Shown: positions 1 through 4,961 of the stretch, in pieces | How positions within the stretch are numbered: the first letter of the stretch is position 1 | Layout: each line of letters starts with the position of its first letter | Origin: Candidatus Heimdallarchaeota archaeon | Lineage (GTDB): Archaea > Asgardarchaeota > Heimdallarchaeia > JABLTI01 | Assembly: GCA_030602675.1 (NCBI GenBank) | Contig: JAUVZH010000139.1 | Span: forward strand, 1-6,883 | Length of the DNA: 6,883 nt | Reading direction: 5' to 3' | Program-made: the position numbers and the translations under genes | Notes under the pieces: model-generated | What the model was told of the DNA's origin: nothing | Databases searched by the model: none | The model's input: the letters and a program-made list of their open reading frames with translations, nothing else

Positions 1-108
1 CTCAATTTAATAACTATAACAGAAGGTCAGATAATCAAAAATGCTTGAAGAACAATAATTAAATAGTTATAAAAACAAATAGCTTTTTAATTTACTAGGG
101 AAAAAACA

Positions 109-121
109 TTTTATTTATTGG
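109..121 (+). promoter_or_regulatory. Possible TATA box for the TrmB-like coiled-coil gene
   Basis: A T/A-only stretch (TTTTATTTATTGG) is centred about 44 nt before the ATG at 159, which would place transcription start near 140 and give a leader of about 19 nt. A second candidate, TTATAAAAA at 67-75, would give a longer leader. The sequence is AT-rich throughout, so either could be chance. A partial Shine-Dalgarno (GGGTG, 148-152) sits 6 nt before the start codon. Confidence 0.35.
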
Positions 122-158
122 AATTATTCTAAATTAAGTTAATACTGGGTGTATAAGA

Positions 159-2447
159 ATGTCATTAAAGAATGTCCAAAGTTCACTATTAAGTCAAATA
201 GGTTTTTCTGAGCTAGAACAGCAAGTATATTTGACAATTCTGGGAATTGGTAATGCTTCCCTTGGTGAAATGTATCTACAAACAGGAATACAATTAGATG
301 AATTACAAGAGATTGTTCAAGAACTATCCAATAGAGGTTATTTAAAGAAGATTGAGGGGAAAATCAACAGATACATTGCAGTAGAACCTTTCCTCAAAGG
401 ATTTCTATTTGTCGAGAAGGAATTCCAAAATGACATCATTGGGATTGAAAACTCACTAATCAATGTATTTGATCAAAGTTATGATACTTTAGCTCAGCGT
501 ATGACAGAGTTCAAATCTTCTATTACTCCTATCTTTGATAAAGTTGCAGAAGAATTACGAACTTCTAATGAACAGCTTAAAATGGATTTAACAAATTCCA
601 TTTATCGTCATTCTGATAAAGTCTCCAATTTGGCTGAGGATTTTGATTTAATGCTTACAGAAGGATTCTCAAAGACTTTCTTATCCATTAGCAATGAATT
701 ATCAAATCTTAGTAATGAGGTAAGTGTACTTCTTCGAGATGAATCAGATAAAGCAACTGAAAGAATGCAAAAATTTGAGCAGTTGATGAATAAAACAATA
801 CAAGATATGTTTGAACCTTTAGATAATGCAATAATTGAATACAAAGCAACTGTTCCAGAAAGATTGAAGACAATTCTAGATGAGAATAAAAATGAGATAA
901 GTACTTTACAGAAAAATGTTAAATCAATTACAAAGTACAGTATTACTGAGTTAAGCACTACCTTAAAGGAATTTGATAAAGGTATTGTAGAAGTAACTAA
1001 TAAAGCTGCTAAAAATTACTCTGATGTAGTATCTAATTACAAGATTGCTACACATGGTATAATAAACCAAGAGAAGAGTAAAATTGATACTGCAGTTGTA
1101 AAAGTAATAGAACACGTAGGTAAGAACATTGACCAACTCTCTGTGGAAGCTTCAAACCTAAAAGAGAACATTGATGAAATAGCAAAAGCTGGTTTGTTAA
1201 AGAAACCTGATCCAAAATTAGTACAAGAAGCTAAAGAACGATCTGATAAAATCAATAATTTATCCCAACAAATTAAGAGTGCGTATGATGAAGCTCTTAA
1301 GATTTATCAAAAGAACATCATTGAAGGAATCAGTCAGTTAATGAAGAACAATGATGCAGTTCTCACAAAACAACTGAAAGATGGATCTACACAATTAAAG
1401 TCATTAAAAGAGAAATTAAGCAAAGATTGGGATGCAGTAGCTAAGAAATATGAAGTTGATCTTAACAATGCAGTTAAAGATGTGTTAAAGGAAACAAATC
1501 CAAAGATCACCAGCACCTCAAAAGAGGCATTTAATAACACTTTGAAACATGTAGAAGGCCTAAAGAACAACATATCAATAATCTTAGCTCCACTAAGAGA
1601 TGTTATATTTACAGATCTAGAAGACGCATTGGAGAATCTATTCCTAAATTCATCAAAGAGATTGAGAATGCACAATGAGAGTAATAACAAAGCCTTGGAA
1701 ACTATACGCTATCTAACAGATGATATGAAGTTCGCATTTAAGACTCAAGTGCAAGAAGAGCTAAGCAAACCAAAATCAATTGCTTCTGAAATGATTTCTG
1801 CATATACAGGAACCTTAGATGGATATCTAACAACATTGAATAGAGATCAAACTTCTTCATTGGATATTATCGGAGATGCAGGAGAGAAATTCTTAGCAAC
1901 ACTAAAGGACTCCTTCACAAATTCCAGTAATGAAATATCTAGCAGGTTGGCAGGAATCATCTACAAGGTAAATGAGACAAAAACCTACCTGCAAGAAATA
2001 ACTAATTCAGTTGATCAAATAATTCCTGTGCCAAGACCACATTCGATCATTATCTATGGAAATCAAAATTCTATGACAGCCATTTCTGACATGTTATTAC
2101 GAACGAAATCAACTTGCACAGTTGTTATTCCAACAATTGATCAGAACTTGGTTAACTTGTTAACCAAACAAATCTCAAAAAGAGTTAGAATTCGTGTTCT
2201 CGCTGATGTTGATCCATTTAGTGATGAAGCACTCCTTGCTGCTCTCAAGGAACAAGGAAACATTACTATTTGGCAGTACACAATGAGAGACTTCTACGCA
2301 GTAACTCGAGATGGTGCAGAAGTACTATTAGCTCCAACAACTAGAGACGGCGAGCTAACAAGCTTTGTAACAGAACAAGATGCTCTCGTTAGAGCCATTC
2401 AACAAATTATTAATGCTTCATTCATGGCTCGTTCTAAAGAACTCTGA
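159..2447 (+). CDS. TrmB-like winged-helix protein with very long coiled-coil region and C-terminal TrmB/PLD-like domain
   Basis: The product is 762 residues. Residues about 10-75 read as a TrmB-type winged helix: 'LSQIGFSELEQQVYLTIL' is the usual first helix, followed by a recognition region and a wing ending 'RYIAVEPF'. Residues about 85-620 are mostly heptad-rich and polar (K, E, N, S, with L and I), broken by prolines near 220, 233, 350-352, 448, 478 and 538, so probably several long helical segments. From about 625, alternating strands and helices ('VRIRVLAD', 'DGAEVLLAP', 'FVTEQDALVRAI') resemble the PLD-like effector domain of TrmB regulators. No HKD catalytic motif is present, so enzyme activity is unlikely. 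There is no signal peptide or membrane segment. TrmB proteins bind DNA and respond to sugars, but are normally about 250-350 residues. A structural or chromosome-associated role is possible. The ATG gives the full helix-turn-helix. Confidence 0.85.
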   Translation: MSLKNVQSSLLSQIGFSELEQQVYLTILGIGNASLGEMYLQTGIQLDELQEIVQELSNRGYLKKIEGKINRYIAVEPFLKGFLFVEKEFQNDIIGIENSLINVFDQSYDTLAQRMTEFKSSITPIFDKVAEELRTSNEQLKMDLTNSIYRHSDKVSNLAEDFDLMLTEGFSKTFLSISNELSNLSNEVSVLLRDESDKATERMQKFEQLMNKTIQDMFEPLDNAIIEYKATVPERLKTILDENKNEISTLQKNVKSITKYSITELSTTLKEFDKGIVEVTNKAAKNYSDVVSNYKIATHGIINQEKSKIDTAVVKVIEHVGKNIDQLSVEASNLKENIDEIAKAGLLKKPDPKLVQEAKERSDKINNLSQQIKSAYDEALKIYQKNIIEGISQLMKNNDAVLTKQLKDGSTQLKSLKEKLSKDWDAVAKKYEVDLNNAVKDVLKETNPKITSTSKEAFNNTLKHVEGLKNNISIILAPLRDVIFTDLEDALENLFLNSSKRLRMHNESNNKALETIRYLTDDMKFAFKTQVQEELSKPKSIASEMISAYTGTLDGYLTTLNRDQTSSLDIIGDAGEKFLATLKDSFTNSSNEISSRLAGIIYKVNETKTYLQEITNSVDQIIPVPRPHSIIIYGNQNSMTAISDMLLRTKSTCTVVIPTIDQNLVNLLTKQISKRVRIRVLADVDPFSDEALLAALKEQGNITIWQYTMRDFYAVTRDGAEVLLAPTTRDGELTSFVTEQDALVRAIQQIINASFMARSKEL

Positions 2448-2453
2448 GCCAAT

Positions 2454-2474
2454 CCCTTTTCTTTCTTTTTATTA
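2454..2474 (+). terminator. T-rich terminator after the TrmB-like gene
   Basis: Seven bases after the TGA stop begins a pyrimidine tract with runs of T4, T3 and T5. Archaeal RNA polymerase terminates at such T-rich stretches without a hairpin. The convergent SUKH gene ends only 32 bp from the other stop, so this short gap must serve the plus-strand gene. No equivalent T-run exists on the minus strand here. Confidence 0.5.
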
Positions 2475-2479
2475 TCTAA

Positions 2480-3166
2480 TCACTTGAAAGCATTAAGTAG
2501 ATTTTTTAGTCCCTTAAACCACAATGCCGTGCTGTGATTAATCAAGCTTTTAGCTTTAGCTGAAATATGCCAAATATCCAAAAGCTCATACTCTCTTTTT
2601 GCAGTAACAAAGAAATTCTTCAAAATAGGCAGTATTATGCTTTTCTTCTTTAGCATCTTCTGTGGAATGTCTGGAATAGCTTTTCCTTCACTCGCACCAA
2701 ATCCTTCAATGAGACCTAAAAGACCCAAGCAACCCGATTCAAGCAAAATGTCAAAAGAATTTGTTAATGGAATTATGAATTTATATGCAGGCATACTAAG
2801 TACAATGAGAGGATTATCATTAGGATCTAAATTATCAATATCAAGTAGATAGAAAGCATCTTCTTCATTTTCAGCAAACCTAATAAAACGCTTGTCCGGG
2901 AGAAGGTTAACCCTTTTTGCTGTAAAGAAAAGCTCATCGCAAGCGTTAATTAATAGATGTGAAGGGTAGTCTAAATCATCTAGAAAATACTTACTTTCAA
3001 TAAGAAGACCGTTGGTTTGTTGATAAAAAAGTTTCAAGTAGTCAGGTATTTGCATATCCTTGAAGAATAATAACTCATCAATGTGAATATTTGTTAAACC
3101 GTTTCTGAAAGTTACTTCCACTTTTGAATCATCTAAGTATTTGTCAAGGATGAGAATGGTAGTCAA
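2480..3166 (-). CDS. SUKH (SMI1/KNR4-like) domain protein with C-terminal extension
   Basis: The product is 228 residues. The first about 145 match the SUKH pattern: a helix with 'IPDYLKLFYQQTNG' (40-53, conserved NG at 52-53), then 'FIRFAENEEDAFYLLDID' (94-111), the strand pair typical of the fold, then 'PLIVLSM' and a final helix. SUKH proteins are protein-binding modules. In bacteria many are immunity proteins against polymorphic toxins, and in fungi Smi1/Knr4 regulates cell-wall synthesis. No toxin gene is visible nearby, so immunity is not supported here. Residues about 165-228 are a lysine-rich, mainly helical tail that I do not recognise. The frame has no upstream ATG: it is open only from a TAA eight bases or so before TTG at 3166, and the next ATG (codon 38) would cut into the domain. 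The zinc-ribbon gene lies 72 bp upstream on the same strand. Confidence 0.7.
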   Translation of the reverse strand: MTTILILDKYLDDSKVEVTFRNGLTNIHIDELLFFKDMQIPDYLKLFYQQTNGLLIESKYFLDDLDYPSHLLINACDELFFTAKRVNLLPDKRFIRFAENEEDAFYLLDIDNLDPNDNPLIVLSMPAYKFIIPLTNSFDILLESGCLGLLGLIEGFGASEGKAIPDIPQKMLKKKSIILPILKNFFVTAKREYELLDIWHISAKAKSLINHSTALWFKGLKNLLNAFK

Positions 3167-3201
3167 CTCCAGTTAGTTGTAGAACAACTATGACTAATAA
3201 A

Positions 3202-3212
3202 CCTTTTAAAAA
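3202..3212 (-). promoter_or_regulatory. TATA-like box for the SUKH gene
   Basis: On the minus strand this reads TTTTTAAAAGG, centred about 41 nt before the TTG start. That predicts a leader of roughly 16 nt. A GGAG abuts the TTG directly, too close to act as a normal Shine-Dalgarno. The box suggests the SUKH gene has its own promoter, although it lies between two same-strand genes. Confidence 0.45.
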
Positions 3213-3238
3213 TAAGAATATTGACCCAGTAAAAGAGA

Positions 3239-3544
3239 TTATTTTTTCTTCTTTCTTTTGTCTGTAATGTGTAAAATATCTAAATCAATAGGTTTAGACA
3301 TTTTAAGCTCTGTTATATTAGATCCACATGAAGTACAAGTAACGCTACCGGGTTTGTTCAAAGCTTTACATCCTGGACATTCTACTTGTGTCTCATTTTT
3401 GTCAATTTTAACATCAACACGTTTAGTAACGTCGTGTGAGTATTTAGGACAAATATTACTGTTTAGTACTAATTCAGTTCCACATTTAGGGCATTTTCTT
3501 CCCTGTCTGTGGGTCTTTCCGACATCTATTTCCCAAAAAGCCAA
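3239..3544 (-). CDS. Small two-zinc-ribbon protein
   Basis: The product is 101 residues. Ribbon 1 has CPKC (C18, C21) paired with CPKY (C32, Y35), so the fourth expected cysteine is tyrosine. H37 might substitute as a ligand. Ribbon 2 is complete: CPGC (C56, C59) and CTSC (C70, C73). The tail is basic (ending RKKKK). There is no membrane segment. Proteins with tandem short zinc ribbons are common and poorly characterised in archaea; they may bind nucleic acid or act as adaptors, and nothing here decides between these. Translation begins at TTG (3544), the only start that includes both ribbons: there is no ATG until codon 82. AGAGGA 8 nt upstream and a TATA-like box support it. The overlapping plus-strand frame over the same interval lacks any family features. 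Confidence 0.75.
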   Translation of the reverse strand: MAFWEIDVGKTHRQGRKCPKCGTELVLNSNICPKYSHDVTKRVDVKIDKNETQVECPGCKALNKPGSVTCTSCGSNITELKMSKPIDLDILHITDKRKKKK

Positions 3545-3552
3545 TTTACAAT

Positions 3553-3558
3553 TCCTCT
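3553..3558 (-). promoter_or_regulatory. Shine-Dalgarno fixing the TTG start of the zinc-ribbon gene
   Basis: AGAGGA on the minus strand ends 8 nt before TTG at 3544. An in-frame TAA lies shortly upstream, so this motif and the TTG together define the start. Confidence 0.55.
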
Positions 3559-3580
3559 TTAATTAGTACTGCTCCCTAGA

Positions 3581-3589
3581 TTATTTAAA
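3581..3589 (-). promoter_or_regulatory. TATA-like box for the zinc-ribbon gene
   Basis: On the minus strand this reads TTTAAATAA, centred about 41 nt before the TTG start, the same distance as in the SUKH gene. Transcription would begin near 3560 with a leader of about 16 nt. The repeat block at 3655-3765 lies 66 bp or more upstream of it. Confidence 0.45.
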
Positions 3590-3654
3590 CAATCGGAAAT
3601 GTGAAGCAGTTACATGCTGCTCTTAGCAAAATCTAATTTCTAATCTATTTAATA

Positions 3655-3765
3655 GACACTTTGATTTCTGCGTAAGTTACCTAGTGCTTTCAAAGTGTCA
3701 ATAAGGTTACACTAAAACTTACAAAGTGTGACCGCCAGTAATCGTCGTTGTCTTACAAAGTGTCA
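3655..3765. repeat. Cluster of four CAAAGTGT(C) repeats with two potential stems
   Basis: This occupies the middle of the 330-bp gap between the zinc-ribbon gene and iorB. CAAAGTGT occurs at 3691-3698, 3722-3729 and 3756-3763 on the plus strand, and inverted (ACACTTTG) at 3656-3663. The two later copies share a longer CTTACAAAGTGT, and three of the four extend to GTGTC. Spacing between the three direct copies is 31 and 34 bp. Two stems can form: 3655-3664 with 3690-3699 (10 bp, 25-nt loop), and 3705-3713 with 3725-3733 (9 pairs including one G-U, 11-nt loop). The outermost copies face inward like terminal inverted repeats of a miniature element, but no target duplication is clear. Other possibilities are an operator array, or several transposase-binding sites from a lost element. 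There is no open reading frame of note in the gap. Confidence 0.6.
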
Positions 3766-3888
3766 ATGTGGATTTTCTGTCATTGTTGAATAGGAGTTGT
3801 TCTTTCTAGCAGAATTATGTTATTTAAAACCAAGATTACAGCAATTAAAAATACTAAGAATATCTCAAAATAAATAGAAGAGTGAAGT

Positions 3889-3896
3889 AAAAAAAA
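3889..3896 (-). terminator. T8 terminator directly after iorB
   Basis: Eight T residues follow the iorB TAA stop immediately on the minus strand, with more T-rich sequence beyond. This is a typical archaeal terminator. The run is also the start of the loop of an inverted repeat, TGAAGTAA (3883-3890) and TTACTTCA (3897-3904), which overlaps the last codons of iorB. Confidence 0.55.
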
Positions 3897-4520
3897 TTAC
3901 TTCATTAGCTCTTTCATTTTGTTATAACCTAACTCAAAGGCTTTCATGTTAGTAGCTACGATTTTCTCATTTCCTTTGAATCTAATGTTTAATGACCTCT
4001 CGAGAGATTCTTTAGTTAATGGAAAACCAGGGGTTGCGAAAAGGGTACCAACAAGAACAACATTTTGAGCTCGAGTATCTCCTGCTTGAGTGGCAAGATC
4101 ATAAGCGTCAATAGTGTAGACTTTGTCAGTGAATTTTGTGATAATGGAAAGAATATCTTCTACTTCAGGATATTTGGCACCTTTCTTAGCACTTAGACTT
4201 GGTGGGACAATTTTATGACTGTTCATGATAACAATGCCAGTTTTAGGATTGAGTTTGCGCATAGCTCGAGCAGTTTCGCCAAGTTCAAAGCTTACAAGAA
4301 CATCTGCTCCACCATCGGGAATCAAAGGTCCACTGATAGGTCCTAAACGGATTTCAGTGTTGACAACACCACCTCGTTGAGCCATACCATGAATCTCGCT
4401 TTGAGCAATGTTAACATCTGAAACTAGAGCAGCATTACCAATAAGATTAGCAGCTGTTAAGACTCCAGTACCGCCGACACCGGCAATTTCAATCTGATAA
4501 GGTTTATCTAATTTGGTCAT
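3897..4520 (-). CDS. iorB: Indolepyruvate:ferredoxin oxidoreductase, beta subunit
   Basis: The product is 207 residues, the normal length for IorB, and covers the pyruvate:ferredoxin oxidoreductase gamma-type domain end to end. Visible hallmarks are the glycine-rich 'GVGGTGVLTAANLIG' (14-28), 'QSEIHGMAQRGG' (40-51), and 'LVGTLFATPGFPLTKESLE' late in the domain. With IorA it oxidatively decarboxylates aryl pyruvates from aromatic amino acids to aryl-acetyl-CoA, reducing ferredoxin in the cytoplasm. The ATG lies 6 nt after the iorA stop and is preceded by a strong Shine-Dalgarno, as in intact iorAB operons. Here, however, its partner is only a 3' fragment, so this copy cannot form a working IOR unless another iorA exists elsewhere. 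The gene itself shows no damage. Confidence 0.93.
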   Translation of the reverse strand: MTKLDKPYQIEIAGVGGTGVLTAANLIGNAALVSDVNIAQSEIHGMAQRGGVVNTEIRLGPISGPLIPDGGADVLVSFELGETARAMRKLNPKTGIVIMNSHKIVPPSLSAKKGAKYPEVEDILSIITKFTDKVYTIDAYDLATQAGDTRAQNVVLVGTLFATPGFPLTKESLERSLNIRFKGNEKIVATNMKAFELGYNKMKELMK

Positions 4521-4526
4521 CTTTTT

Positions 4527-4534
4527 TCACCTCT
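4527..4534 (-). promoter_or_regulatory. Strong Shine-Dalgarno of iorB, overlapping the iorA stop
   Basis: AGAGGTGA on the minus strand contains the TGA stop of the iorA fragment and lies 6 nt before the iorB ATG. It is a near-complete complement of the 16S rRNA 3' end and implies translational coupling in the original operon. Confidence 0.7.
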
Positions 4535-4961
4535 TAGTAAAAGCATCAACAGGGCAGAGGATGCGACAAACACCACAACCCATACACATGGACTCATCGA
4601 TATGAGATTTCTTCTTCTCATCGTCGAAAGTGATAGCTGGACAAGCAAAGGATCTAACGCATGTTCGACAGCCAATACAAACTTCTTCGTCAGTGTAGTA
4701 TGTGTCAATTTTCTTCTTTGCTTTTCTCATCTTACGAGTATATTCTAAAGCACAATCACGACGGGAAATGATAACTGATAGTTCACCAGAATCAAGAGCT
4801 TTGCCAATGACATCAATAGCGTTATCAAGATCATAAGGATCTATAATATGGAGATTTTTAATACCAAGTCCTTTAACAACTTGTTCTATAGTAACAATAC
4901 CTGTAGGATCACCAAAAGCGCCTTTACCAGTTTCAGGAGTTGGTTGGAAGCCAGTTTTTAG
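4527..4961 (-). pseudogene. iorA: 5'-truncated indolepyruvate:ferredoxin oxidoreductase alpha subunit (C-terminal quarter only)
   Basis: An uninterrupted frame of 144 codons reads as the end of IorA. It opens with 'TGFQPTPETG' (fragment residues 3-12), which in full IorA directly follows the TPP-binding motif. Then come 'IIDPYDLDNA' (39-48) and 'SVIISRRDCAL' (62-72), the end of the TPP domain. Last is a two-[4Fe-4S] ferredoxin domain with C95, C98, C101, C107 and C126, C129, C132, C136. IorA is usually about 600-650 residues, so three quarters is missing, including the TPP pyrophosphate-binding core. The frame starts right after the peptidase stop, without a start codon. The only ATG (4730, residue 78) would yield a 67-residue ferredoxin-like protein but has no Shine-Dalgarno. 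I read it as a remnant. The fragment carries no frameshift or stop, so the break is recent or is an assembly artefact. Confidence 0.88.

Noticed and set aside
10..70. Inverted pair ATAACTAT (10-17) and ATAGTTAT (63-70) upstream of the TrmB-like gene, as an operator
   Set aside because: It is only 8 bp, A/T-dominated, widely spaced and unlike known TrmB operators; probably chance.
608..1690. Three minus-strand frames opposite the TrmB-like gene
   Set aside because: They are rich in Ser, Phe and Leu, as expected from the reverse of a polar helical coding region, and lie wholly inside a long well-supported gene.
2637..2852. Short plus-strand frame opposite the SUKH gene
   Set aside because: Antisense of a better supported gene, with no recognisable motif.
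2480..3166. SUKH gene as part of a toxin-immunity pair
   Set aside because: Neither neighbour resembles a toxin: one side is a TrmB-like protein, the other a small zinc ribbon.
3258..3566. Plus-strand frame opposite the zinc-ribbon gene
   Set aside because: It mirrors the minus-strand coding sequence, shows no family features, and the minus strand has clear zinc-binding cysteines, a Shine-Dalgarno and a TATA-like box.
3655..3765. CRISPR-like array from the repeated CAAAGTGT words
   Set aside because: The repeats are only 8-12 bp, one is inverted, and the unit is far shorter than any CRISPR repeat; no cas genes are present.
4517..4708. Short minus-strand frame overlapping the iorA fragment in another phase
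   Set aside because: It overlaps the ferredoxin domain, whose eight cysteines are in perfect register in the other frame.
4527..4730. A stand-alone 67-residue 2[4Fe-4S] ferredoxin gene from the ATG at 4730
   Set aside because: The same frame continues upstream for 77 codons with clear IorA sequence, and the ATG has no Shine-Dalgarno or promoter, so this is the tail of IorA. Independent expression cannot be excluded.
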